This document shows positions 24,284 to 32,031 of a DNA stretch of 40,959 bases, piece by piece. Under the pieces are notes generated by a model that did not search any database, was not told the origin of the DNA, and saw only the letters and a program-made list of their open reading frames with translations. Positions within the stretch are counted from its first letter, which is position 1. Each line of letters begins with the position of its first letter. Position numbers and translations under genes: made by a program. This DNA comes from Opitutales bacterium (lineage in GTDB: Bacteria > Verrucomicrobiota > Verrucomicrobiia > Opitutales > JABSRG01): the NCBI GenBank assembly GCA_013215165.1, contig JABSRG010000028.1, positions 1-40,959 on the forward strand, given 5' to 3'.

Positions 24284-26635
24284 TTGCGCTCCAAGCTTGC
24301 GCGTGCGGAGGAGGCCTGGGAACCTAAGGCTGTGGAGATTGATATGGACCAACGCCGCGTTTCTATGAGCGTGCGCGCTTTCGCCGAGTTCGGCCAACCC
24401 GGCGGAACGATGGGTGGCTTCCAGACCCTGTGGCGCATGCGCGTCGGACAGGCATGGCATACAACGCTACAACAAAACACTGAGGAAACATACTCACTGA
24501 ACGGCGAAACAGCGGAATTCGAGAAATCAGTCAAAGGTGAGCTTGTATTCGGCGATTGGACTTTTGCACTTCAAGGAAGAATCGACCAACACCTGAGCAC
24601 CGCTAATGGGGGAGAAATTCGAGAAGTCAAAACCGTGAGCACATCCCTGCCAGATGATCCTGACATACTACTGGCGCGCTATCCTAGCTACCCGATCCAG
24701 GCGGCATGCTATCTTCCCTTATTCAAACAGACGTTTCCAGACAAGCAACAGGAGCTCGAATGCGTATTACTGTTGGTAAATATCGAGGATGGCTTTACTC
24801 AACGTATTATTATAGAAAACGGAGACGAGCGACTTGAAGAACAGGCCAATAAATTTGTTGAGTTTCTCGAGAGTCGCCGTGCCGCAGAGCAACGGCGTTT
24901 ACAAATAACCTTCGAACTCCCTTTCACCGAACTACGCCCGGGCCAAGAGGAAGTTCAGAACGCATTCCAGAGTCTAGGAGACTCAGATAAGCCTGTTTGC
25001 TTCGAAGCTCCCACAGGTTTCGGAAAAACTGGACTGGTTTTACAACACGGACTCGATGCGATGCGCAGCAATTGGGTGCAACGTTTAGTTATCTTATCTG
25101 GAAAGAGCACAGGGCAAATTCAAGTATGCAAGCAACTCAGCCAAATGCTAAAAACGTCTGAGGACCCGCCGCTGGTCATGCAGTTGCGGAATCAAGTGGA
25201 TCATTATGATGGACTAGCACAAATCCCAAGCCGTCAGGATAGCACAGAACGTCTCTTGTCATTAAATGCGCTCATCCCAACATTGTTTGACGGCGGCTTC
25301 CTCTACCTTGAACGCATCAGAGAGTTTTCAGAAGAACACGACCTTGATCCCTATGAGGTGAGCCGCGCGGCGTTACCCTTCGCAGACATCCTAGTCGCCG
25401 ACTACAACTACATTTTCGCACCCGGAGTCCGGGGATTCCTTGAGAGCTCGTGGGGCTGGAATCCTCAGCACACCCTCTTGATTATCGACGAAGCGCACAA
25501 CCTACCTGGACGCGTTGCAGCAGCCTGGAGCATCGAGCTCAATCGAGCCGACGCAGAGTCTCTGAGGACACGGTTGTTTTTCGAAGGCTCTGCTTATAGC
25601 CAAATCTGTCAGACTCTCGACTTGATGATTGAATGCATCAAAGGCTCGGAGCCAGACCAAAAGTTAAGTGACACCAAGCACTACACGCTGGCAGATACGC
25701 TTAGATCCCTTAAAGGGAGCGTCCAAAAAGGAGCATTCATTTGGGAACACCTTGAAGAACAGGAAGCCCAGACTTTATCCAACCTCTTATTTGCAGAAAC
25801 GGTTCTGAGACTAGCGACTTTTCCATTACTGCTCATCGGTGGACGAGACGCAAACATTCGCATAGATTGCCTGGATGCTTCGAGAGAGATCGAATTGGCA
25901 ACAAGTCCATTTAAACGAACTATCTTCATGTCGGCCACCCTGTCACCCTGTCGGTTCGCCGAGGGTAGTTTGGGTTTAGCGGGGCACACACCCCTCTGGA
26001 TCGTTGGACAAGCTCCTTGGCGCGATGGACGGTATACCATCCGGCACAAGCCGAAAATCGATACCCGCTTTAAACAGCGCCAACGCTTCCACCAAGAAAT
26101 TTCAGCACTCCTGGCAGAACTTGCGGAAAGTGCCGACTCATTACCCGCCGTCGCATTTTTCTCCTCTTACGCCTATGCTGAGACGATTCGGGTCTACCTC
26201 GAAGTAATAGCACCACACCTCCGCGTAGTGATTCAGGAGAAAGGGCTCAATATAGATGAGCAGACTCGTTTCATCGGAAAAAGTCTGTACACATCAGATT
26301 TGTTATTTCTTATTCTGGGAAGCAGCTTTTCTGAGGGAATCGATATCTTAGGTGGACACATCAGTCACGCGGCAGTTATTGGGCCTGCACTCCCTGAGCT
26401 CAGCCCCCAACGCGAAGCCCTAAGAGAATACTTTTCTGAACTCCATGGGAATGACACGGCCTTCCAACAGGCCTATATTATCCCGGGCATGCAAAAGATA
26501 AATCAGGCACTGGGCAGACTGGTGCGATCACCAGAACACTGTGCCCATATCACTTTGATCGGCAAGCGACTCAGCGAGCCAAGATATACCCAGCTGCTCG
26601 CTCCTGAGTATCAGACTGCGAGTGACACACCTTGA
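24284..26635 (+). CDS. PD-(D/E)XK nuclease fused to an XPD/DinG-like helicase without FeS cysteines
   Basis: About 783 residues. The N-terminal ~200 residues look like a RecB/Cas4-type PD-(D/E)XK nuclease: VGQAWHTTLQ, GRIDQHL (Asp), IREVKTV (Glu-x-Lys) and PIQAACYL (QxxxY). Helicase motifs follow: LRPGQEEVQ, Walker A CFEAPTGFGKTGLV, ADILVADYNYIFAP, DEAH box LLIIDEAHNLPGRV, MSATLSP, LILGSSFSEGIDILGG and QALGRLVRSPEH. This is the order of the XPD/DinG superfamily (COG1199). The segment that holds four FeS-binding cysteines in XPD and DinG carries none here (LDPYEVSRA where CPYE-like sequence is usual), and the nuclease lacks the Cas4 cysteines. Likely role is DNA repair or processing of branched or foreign DNA. 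The start is uncertain: TTG at 24284 or ATG at 24344. Confidence 0.85.
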   Translation: MRSKLARAEEAWEPKAVEIDMDQRRVSMSVRAFAEFGQPGGTMGGFQTLWRMRVGQAWHTTLQQNTEETYSLNGETAEFEKSVKGELVFGDWTFALQGRIDQHLSTANGGEIREVKTVSTSLPDDPDILLARYPSYPIQAACYLPLFKQTFPDKQQELECVLLLVNIEDGFTQRIIIENGDERLEEQANKFVEFLESRRAAEQRRLQITFELPFTELRPGQEEVQNAFQSLGDSDKPVCFEAPTGFGKTGLVLQHGLDAMRSNWVQRLVILSGKSTGQIQVCKQLSQMLKTSEDPPLVMQLRNQVDHYDGLAQIPSRQDSTERLLSLNALIPTLFDGGFLYLERIREFSEEHDLDPYEVSRAALPFADILVADYNYIFAPGVRGFLESSWGWNPQHTLLIIDEAHNLPGRVAAAWSIELNRADAESLRTRLFFEGSAYSQICQTLDLMIECIKGSEPDQKLSDTKHYTLADTLRSLKGSVQKGAFIWEHLEEQEAQTLSNLLFAETVLRLATFPLLLIGGRDANIRIDCLDASREIELATSPFKRTIFMSATLSPCRFAEGSLGLAGHTPLWIVGQAPWRDGRYTIRHKPKIDTRFKQRQRFHQEISALLAELAESADSLPAVAFFSSYAYAETIRVYLEVIAPHLRVVIQEKGLNIDEQTRFIGKSLYTSDLLFLILGSSFSEGIDILGGHISHAAVIGPALPELSPQREALREYFSELHGNDTAFQQAYIIPGMQKINQALGRLVRSPEHCAHITLIGKRLSEPRYTQLLAPEYQTASDTP

Positions 26636-26801
26636 AACCCACCGTCACAATAGACTGGAGTATTCTACGCGGATTAGGTTGCTTGCATTAGCGAGATTTT
26701 GAGGGCGATGGGGCTCCACGCGCTTCTGGCCACACCCCCCAACGGGTCGGGAAGTGAACAAACTCACTTGAATCGCGGGTCAACTGGATCAACCTCTTGG
26801 A

Positions 26802-27653
26802 ATGTCCCTCCGTCTTCTTGGTCTAATTTTAGTTTACGGTGCAGTCAATGTGACTCTAGCTGCCGTGTTCGACGTTCTTGAGCGTTCTGACGAATCGACA
26901 GCTTACCGTGTTTCTGGGGAAGGTTTGCCGGACTCTGGGGTGTGGGTGGATGCTTCGCCGGGGGATTTCGCGAATGACTATGTAGGTAAGCGGGTTACGG
27001 CGACGATTGCGGAGCGTGAGGATGGTTCACAATTGCTGACGGGGGTGTTTCCGTTTGACGAATCAAGCGCGGCTGTGATGCGCAGGAAGAACAGCGATTT
27101 GCGTCGCGATACAGTCGAACGTGGACGTCGGGTAATGCGCAATCGGGGAGATTATGTCCCGCCATTCGGTCTTTGGAACGAGATGGGTGAGGTCACGACT
27201 CCCGAGAGTTGGCGTGGGCGTTACATTGTGCTCAATTTCATTTTCACGCGTTGCCCGACGCCAGAAATGTGCCCAGCACAGACAATGCGGATGGCTCGTC
27301 TACAACGTTCGGTGAACGATGCTGGCTGGTCGGAGCAAGTGGAGTTTGTGTCTTTTACGCTGGACCCAGAATACGACACGCCGGGCATCCTCAGGGAATA
27401 TGCTGAGACACGGGGATTGGATTTGGATAATTTTTCTCTGCTCACGGGACCCGCGCGCGCAATGGACGATTTGTATCGTCAATTTGGAATCATTGCATTT
27501 GCGGCGGACGGCACGATCGAGCATACCGTCTCGACCTTCGTTATATCACCGATGGGTAAGATTATTCATCGCAAGGATGGCTCACGTTGGAGCGCCAAAG
27601 AATTTGAAGATGTGTTGCGCGAACGCATCGAAAATCAGGAAACTGCATCATGA
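26802..27653 (+). CDS. SCO1/SenC-like copper chaperone or thiol reductase
   Basis: A 283-residue protein with an N-terminal signal or anchor (LRLLGLILVYGAVNVTLAAV). A roughly 90-residue N-terminal region of unknown fold follows, and then a thioredoxin-fold SCO domain from about residue 118: VPPFGLWNEMGEV, YIVLNFIFTRCPTPEMCPAQT, FVSFTLDPEYDTP and IEHTVSTFVISPMGKII. The two copper-binding cysteines are spaced C-x5-C and the distant His is in EHTVST. SCO proteins deliver copper to the CuA site of cytochrome c oxidase or keep its thiols reduced. No oxidase genes are adjacent. It overlaps the next gene by ATGA, so the pair probably acts together. Confidence 0.88.
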   Translation: MSLRLLGLILVYGAVNVTLAAVFDVLERSDESTAYRVSGEGLPDSGVWVDASPGDFANDYVGKRVTATIAEREDGSQLLTGVFPFDESSAAVMRRKNSDLRRDTVERGRRVMRNRGDYVPPFGLWNEMGEVTTPESWRGRYIVLNFIFTRCPTPEMCPAQTMRMARLQRSVNDAGWSEQVEFVSFTLDPEYDTPGILREYAETRGLDLDNFSLLTGPARAMDDLYRQFGIIAFAADGTIEHTVSTFVISPMGKIIHRKDGSRWSAKEFEDVLRERIENQETAS

Positions 27654-28540
27654 CTGTTCCAGTTCAAATATGCCTTATTACGCTCGGCTTCGTCGTTGGG
27701 TACTTTGCTCTTAGAAATATGCCCAACTCGGAGTGCAGCTTTTTGCATTACGAGGTGACTGAGGTTTTAGCGGATGGGACTGAGGTGTGCGCTGCCGTCA
27801 ACCATGCGGGTTGGCTGGATCTGACACGCGTGCAATATCCAGTGAGCCTTGAACTGAGCTCGGATCGGCAGACATTGAATGTCGGCGAAACTACTGAGAT
27901 CGCCATGCAGATTCTAGCACGAGGCGATCAACCTATTTTGCCCCACGAGCTCGCAATCACGCACACCGAGCGCTTGCATGTAATGATTATTGATCCTTCA
28001 CTCGAAGACTACCATCACGTGCATCCCGAACCTCAGGGGGCCACGGGAACTTACACATTCAATTTCAATCCGGAAAAGCCGGGAACGTATCGTGTGTTTG
28101 TCGAAGCTGTTCCCGTCAGGACGAAGCGACAAGTGGTGGCTATGGGCGAAATCTCCGTGAGCGGCGAAGCAATTTCACCCGCGGGCGGGGAGCAGCGTGA
28201 ATCGACTCAAGCAGGGATGCGTTTCGTCCTCAAATATGATGCGCTACGGCGTGGGCGCGATACACCCGTTGCCGTTGCGATTGAGACGGAAGCAGGAGAA
28301 CCGGCAGAGCTCGAACTGACCATGGGTGCCATTGGACACATGGTGGCATTTAACACCGAACGGACAGGCTACAAGCACATGCATCCTCTGGAGCTCGCGA
28401 TGTATGGCACTGATGCAGTGGATCTCGACGGCCAGTTACAGTTTCTGGTGAATTTACCTGAGCGTGGACATTATCGCTTGTTCGCCCAAGTGAAGATCAA
28501 TGGGCAGGAAATCTTTGCTCCGTTCGACGTTCAGCTCTGA
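27650..28540 (+). CDS. Membrane-anchored His-rich protein coupled to SCO, possible metal binding
   Basis: A 296-residue protein with one N-terminal membrane segment (VQICLITLGFVVGYFAL) and an extracytoplasmic remainder. Two beta-rich halves each carry clustered His and Met: THTERLHVMIIDPSLEDYHHVHPE near residue 105, and ELTMGAIGHMVAFNTERTG with YKHMHPLELAMYG near residue 225. Each half ends in a GTYRVFVE or GHYRLFAQ strand. Proteins with this LH-V-hHvHP pattern occur beside copper and cytochrome oxidase genes and are usually called hypothetical or YtkA-like. Copper handling is inferred from the SCO partner and the His/Met clusters. Two Cys in the N-terminal region (SECSF, TEVCAAV) could pair. 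Confidence 0.7.
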   Translation: MTVPVQICLITLGFVVGYFALRNMPNSECSFLHYEVTEVLADGTEVCAAVNHAGWLDLTRVQYPVSLELSSDRQTLNVGETTEIAMQILARGDQPILPHELAITHTERLHVMIIDPSLEDYHHVHPEPQGATGTYTFNFNPEKPGTYRVFVEAVPVRTKRQVVAMGEISVSGEAISPAGGEQRESTQAGMRFVLKYDALRRGRDTPVAVAIETEAGEPAELELTMGAIGHMVAFNTERTGYKHMHPLELAMYGTDAVDLDGQLQFLVNLPERGHYRLFAQVKINGQEIFAPFDVQL

Positions 28541-28730
28541 TCCGTTGCGGCTTGAGATGCGAGACGTATGGTGGTGACAACTTTCAAGTAATGCATCGTC
28601 GTCGTTTGATATACGAACTTCTTTAATGTTAAAATTTAATTTTTAAAATACTGATATTCAAGGGTTTGAAAACATAGACGACTGTGTTTAATTTGTGCGC
28701 ACAGTATGTGAGTAACATGTGAGTTTCTCA

Positions 28731-28750
28731 TTCACAGTCATCCCATAGGA
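28731..28750. repeat. Fragment matching the inner tip of the edge repeat
   Basis: TTCACAGTCATCCCATAGGA matches TTCACAGCCATCCCATAGGGA at 40883-40903 except for one substitution and one missing G. It may be a decayed end of the same element or a chance match of a short palindromic motif. Confidence 0.4.
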
Positions 28751-28766
28751 ATTCGAATTTTTCCTG

Positions 28767-28973
28767 GACCACAGATTACGCAGATATACACAGATAAGTA
28801 TTTTGTTATTAGGTGTTTATGATTGTCCTCTAGAAGGATGAAAGTTACACGAATATCCTGCGAATTGGCGAAGTATCCATACGCGTTATCCCATAGATTT
28901 CCGTGGCCGATTATCTCTTTCGTAAATCTCTCTTATTCATAAAGATCTGTGAATATCCGTGTAATCTGTGGTC
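28767..28973. repeat. Inverted pair of 29-bp repeats bounding ~207 bp
   Basis: The 29 bases at 28767-28795 (beginning GACCACAGATTAC) and the reverse complement of 28945-28973 differ at only three positions. Such 'CACAGATTACACAGAT' sequences are scattered in many bacterial genomes, often beside GxxExxY-family genes. None is present between or beside them here. It may be a small non-autonomous element or remnant. Confidence 0.6.
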
Positions 28974-28990
28974 AGAAATTCAGGCGTGCG

Positions 28991-29026
28991 AATGTTTTGT
29001 AGGGTGATCGCGCGAGCGATTACCGT
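28991..29026. repeat. Solo half of the REPIN-like repeat (copy D)
   Basis: This stretch, TGTTTTGTAGGGTGATCG plus GCGAGCGATTACCG, matches the reverse complement of 745-780 at 31 of 35 aligned bases. It contains the same ATCGC/GCGAT-type hairpin, while the first hairpin of the doublet is absent. Confidence 0.6.
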
Positions 29027-29137
29027 CGAGTAGGTTAGAGCTCACGCCAAAGCATGCCCCACGAATCGTAAAGAGCGCTGGAGGGCGGCGCTTCGTCGCC
29101 GCCGAAACGAAATCTACCAGATTAAATCGAGCACGCT

Positions 29138-29854
29138 CTAAATCTGATAATCTGCACGGTCCGCATACTCGTGGAGTCCGCACTCGCGCTTGAGGCCGCC
29201 AAAGCGTGTCTCTTCTGCAGTCATTCCGTCGGCTAGCCTGGTAGTGCTGTGCCAATCGCCCACTGAGACGTAGCCTTCATCCCAAAGTGGGTGATATGGT
29301 AAATCGTGTTCAGTGAGGTATTGATAGACATCTTTGTCTGACCAGTCGGCGATAGGATGTATTTTAGTCACCTTGTTCTGCCTTTTGACGATGGGTAGAA
29401 GCTCCCGTGTGGATGCCTGGCTTCGGCGTAATCCAGACAGCCATGCAGTGGCACCAAGTTCGGTGACTGCTCGGTTCATCGGTTCGACCTTGTTGTCCTG
29501 ATTGTAAGCTTCGAGCCCTTCGAGGCCTTGTTCCCAGCGTTTCCCATAGAGAGCCTCTTGGCGCGCTGCGGTCATCAGCGGTGAATAGACTTTGAGGTTG
29601 AGCTGTAGGCGTTGGGTAAGCTCGTCTGCAAACTTATAGGTCTCTTCAAAATGGTAGCCTGTATCTATAAAGACAACGGGCACTTCCTTAGAAACGTTGG
29701 AAACCAAGTGTAGCATGACGGCGCTTTGTATGCCGAAGCTCGTCGAAAGAATCAGTTCGTCTTGATAGGTGTCGAGGGCCCAGCGGACGCGTTCTACAGG
29801 AGAAGCAGACTCTAGGTCCGGAGGTTTTTTATTAGGTATTTCGAGGGTCTTCAT
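29138..29854 (-). CDS. cysH: Phosphoadenylyl-sulfate (PAPS) reductase
   Basis: A 238-residue reductase that turns PAPS to sulfite with thioredoxin or glutaredoxin in assimilatory sulfate reduction. It shows [17 protein letters not shown] (a PP-loop-like SxSFG), [61 protein letters not shown] and the C-terminal KRECGLH with the catalytic Cys near 225. It lacks the CC...CxxC iron-sulfur motif of APS reductases, so PAPS is the likely substrate. No other sulfate genes are adjacent. The start ATG at 29854 is well supported. Confidence 0.93.
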   Translation of the reverse strand: MKTLEIPNKKPPDLESASPVERVRWALDTYQDELILSTSFGIQSAVMLHLVSNVSKEVPVVFIDTGYHFEETYKFADELTQRLQLNLKVYSPLMTAARQEALYGKRWEQGLEGLEAYNQDNKVEPMNRAVTELGATAWLSGLRRSQASTRELLPIVKRQNKVTKIHPIADWSDKDVYQYLTEHDLPYHPLWDEGYVSVGDWHSTTRLADGMTAEETRFGGLKRECGLHEYADRADYQI

Positions 29855-30066
29855 GGGTTAAACATGAGTAACTTGCGTTACAAAGTAAAGTTAATGTTTT
29901 GAATTCTAAATTCTGCTTATGCGAAGCGGAAATTTTACGAGCCTTGAAACATTATTTACAGCCTGACGTTCACACAAAGCAGAGACGGGAATCATCCACC
30001 AAACAACTAGCAAGCAGACGGTAAACGACTCTAAAGCGGTCCGCTCCTACAATTGATCTGTATTTT

Positions 30067-30101
30067 GAAGCCGCTTCGAGCATGAAGTGGCTTCTTATTT
30101 T
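30067..30101 (+). terminator. Terminator-like hairpin with no upstream plus-strand gene
   Basis: GAAGCCGCTTC (30067-30077) and GAAGTGGCTTC (30084-30094) form an 11-bp stem with one mismatch and a 6-base loop, followed by TTATTTTTG. It has the form of an intrinsic terminator read on the plus strand, yet the only upstream gene, cysH, is on the minus strand. It may end a small unannotated transcript from 29.86-30.07 kb or attenuate transcription into the DUF2237 gene. Confidence 0.45.
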
Positions 30102-30148
30102 TGGGTGTAACTCGATCTGCGGGGAACTGATTAATAGTCAGGTTCCTC

Positions 30149-30175
30149 GCGTAGAGTGGTGGCGACAGCCATTGC
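30149..30175. repeat. REP-like hairpin, copy C (single half)
   Basis: GAGTGGTGGCGACAGCCATT repeats the first hairpin of copies A and B with one substitution (GATGG to GGTGG). It lies just upstream of the DUF2237 start and is part of a misleading longer open frame. The second hairpin of the doublet is not found after it. Confidence 0.6.
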
Positions 30176-30210
30176 TTGACTCCAGCTGCTTAGCCGAGTC
30201 ATTTGGATCC

Positions 30211-30570
30211 ATGGCTCGCAACATATTCGGCCGGGACCTCGTCCCTTGCAGCACTGATCCTATGACTGGGTTTTTTCGCACCGGCGTCTGCGATACCTGC
30301 GCCGATGATCTGGGAATGCACACAGTCTGTGCCAGGATGACGGAGGATTTTCTTCAATTTTCGTTCGAAAATGGAAATGACCTCATCACGCCGCGCCCGG
30401 AGTATTCGTTTCCCGGATTAAAGTCAGGAGACTTCTGGTGCGTGTGCTTGAATCGCTGGATTGAGGCATTGGAATCCGATGTGGCTCCCCCGTTGAAGCT
30501 AGAAGCCACCCATGCATCGGTCCTCGAGTTTGTGGATATGGATATCCTGAACGAACATGCCAGCAGCTGA
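30211..30570 (+). CDS. DUF2237 family protein
   Basis: A 119-residue protein starting MARNIFGRDLVPCSTDPMTG, then FFRTGVCDTCADDLGMHTVC, MTEDFLQFS, NDLITPRPEYSFPGLKSGDFWCVC, and LEATHASVLEFV. These stretches match the conserved DUF2237 family (N-x-G-x-L-PCS-DP-TGFyR; DLGxHxVCA-MTxeFL; TPRPEYxFPGLKpGDxWC). The function is unknown. The conserved Cys residues (PCS, CDTC, TVC, WCVC) suggest metal binding or redox. The frame is open back to 30082, but that part covers repeat copy C and a terminator-like hairpin, so I chose the ATG at 30211. It converges with folA. Confidence 0.9.
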   Translation: MARNIFGRDLVPCSTDPMTGFFRTGVCDTCADDLGMHTVCARMTEDFLQFSFENGNDLITPRPEYSFPGLKSGDFWCVCLNRWIEALESDVAPPLKLEATHASVLEFVDMDILNEHASS

Positions 30571-30588
30571 GTGGGCTCGGTTTGTTTG

Positions 30589-31086
30589 TTAGCGATAGAA
30601 TCGATACCAGGTCAGTCCGTCAGATTTTCCGACGATTTCTTGTTGCGGGAAGAGATCGTTGAATTCGGGAAAGAAGGCGTCACCAGCACACTCAATATCG
30701 ATGATCGTGAGCAGCAGGTCCTCACATAGATGCAAAGCCGCGGAGTATATTTGTGCGCCGCCGCAGAGCCAAAGTGGCTCAGGCAGGTCGAGGGTGTCGA
30801 GCTCGGCCAACGCATTTATCCAAACAACCTTCTCGGGTATGTCATTAGGTTTCGGCTGCCGCGACAAAACGATGGTGGTGCGCTTTGGCAGGGGGCGACC
30901 GATGGAGGCATAAGTTTTACTTCCCATGAGCATGGACGCGCCGAGTGTCTGTTGCTTGAAGTATTTAAAATCTTCGGAGTAATGCCATGGGATGGTGTTG
31001 CCTTGTCCGATCACGCGATTTTTCGACATGGCAGCGATGGCCCGCCACGGTTTTTTGGGCGTATACTCGAGTTTGGGAATGGGCAT
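30589..31086 (-). CDS. folA: Dihydrofolate reductase
   Basis: A 165-residue enzyme reducing dihydrofolate to tetrahydrofolate with NADPH. It shows WRAIAAMSKNRVIGQGNTIPWHYSEDFKYFK (substrate and cofactor site, with the WHYSEDFK acidic residue in the position of the catalytic Asp/Glu), GSKTYASIGRPLPKRTTIVLSR (the GRPLPgR motif) and LWLCGGAQIY (GGxxiY). The N-terminus carries a short extension before the first strand. Its start overlaps the thyA stop (TGATG), so the two are translationally coupled. Together they regenerate the folate consumed by thymidylate synthase. Confidence 0.95.
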   Translation of the reverse strand: MPIPKLEYTPKKPWRAIAAMSKNRVIGQGNTIPWHYSEDFKYFKQQTLGASMLMGSKTYASIGRPLPKRTTIVLSRQPKPNDIPEKVVWINALAELDTLDLPEPLWLCGGAQIYSAALHLCEDLLLTIIDIECAGDAFFPEFNDLFPQQEIVGKSDGLTWYRFYR

Positions 31087-31883
31087 CAGACAGCAATCGG
31101 AGCTTTGATGGTGGGGTGTGGATCGTAGTCCTCGATAGAGATATCCTCGTAGGTAAAATCAGTGATATTTTTGACCTCAGGATTCAATTTAAGCTGCGAC
31201 AGCGGGCGCGGAGTGCGCTCAAGTTGCGTTTTGGCTTGTTCCACGTGGTTTGAATAGAGGTGTAAGTCTCCAAAGGTATGCACGAAGTCGCCTACGTCGA
31301 GATCGCACACTTGAGCGACCATGGCTGTCAGCAATGCATAGGAAGCTATATTAAAGGGAACTCCTAAAAAAATATCTGCTGAGCGTTGGTAGAGCTGGCA
31401 GCTCAATTTTCCGCTCTGAGAGACGAAAAATTGAAACAGTGCGTGGCAGGGAGGGAGAGCCATGTCTTCGACCTCGCCAGGATTCCATGCAGAAACAATG
31501 TGACGTCTGCTGAAAGGGCTCTTCTTGATGCCTTCAATGAGCTTGTCGATTTGGTTGATCGATGCGCCCTTTGGCCCACGCCAGTCCGTCCACTGCGCAC
31601 CGTAAACGCGACCTAGGTTTCCATCCTCGTCAGCCCATTCATCCCAGATGGTGACTTTGTTCTCTTTGAGATAGCGAATGTTGGTTTCGCCTTTGAGAAA
31701 CCACAGCAGTTCGTGAAAGATAGAACGTGTATGGAGTTTTTTCGTGGTCAGTAGGGGAAATCCCGCGCTGAGGTCGTAGCGGGTTTGTGCCCCAAACACC
31801 GCATAGGTGCCGACTCCTGTTCGATCTTCCCGGAATTCTCCATTTTCTAGCACATGACGCAGTAGATCGAGGTAAGTTTGCAT
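31086..31883 (-). CDS. thyA: Thymidylate synthase ThyA
   Basis: A 265-residue enzyme making dTMP from dUMP and methylene-tetrahydrofolate. It starts [20 protein letters not shown] at the ATG at 31883. The nucleophile is Cys146 in [14 protein letters not shown]. Other marks are [69 protein letters not shown] and [13 protein letters not shown] at the C-terminus. The length matches the E. coli enzyme. An upstream TTG in frame is rejected as start. First gene of the thyA-folA pair. Confidence 0.97.
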   Translation of the reverse strand: MQTYLDLLRHVLENGEFREDRTGVGTYAVFGAQTRYDLSAGFPLLTTKKLHTRSIFHELLWFLKGETNIRYLKENKVTIWDEWADEDGNLGRVYGAQWTDWRGPKGASINQIDKLIEGIKKSPFSRRHIVSAWNPGEVEDMALPPCHALFQFFVSQSGKLSCQLYQRSADIFLGVPFNIASYALLTAMVAQVCDLDVGDFVHTFGDLHLYSNHVEQAKTQLERTPRPLSQLKLNPEVKNITDFTYEDISIEDYDPHPTIKAPIAV

Positions 31884-32031
31884 GGGTAGAATAGGTAGTA
31901 TGCCGACCCCAGGCTGCAAGGGGAATTAGCTGCTTTATAATGATAGGCCTCGTTTGTCTAAGCCGAGAAAATGCTTTGCAGGGAAGCAACATCTCTGGTC
32001 TAAGGTAGTCTTTTTACAGACCTCTCTGTCT

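Larger units (their letters stand above)
28541..29137. other. 597-bp repeat-rich gap without a gene
   Basis: No supportable gene. The gap is A/T-rich at its left. It holds a fragment matching the tip of the window-edge repeat (28731-28750), an inverted pair of 29-base repeats (28767-28795 and 28945-28973), a solo half of the REPIN-like family (28991-29026) and a GC-rich perfect hairpin GGCGGCG-cttcgt-CGCCGCC (29084-29103). The last lies 35 bases beyond the cysH stop and could stabilise or end its mRNA, but there is no U-run. The gap looks like a landing place for several small repeat families. Confidence 0.7.

Noticed and set aside
24284-26635. Cas4 or other CRISPR component
   Set aside because: The nuclease domain resembles Cas4/RecB, but the Cas4 cysteines, cas genes and any repeat array are absent.
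30082-30210. N-terminal extension of the DUF2237 gene
   Set aside because: It runs through a terminator-like hairpin and REP copy C; the family begins at the ATG at 30211.
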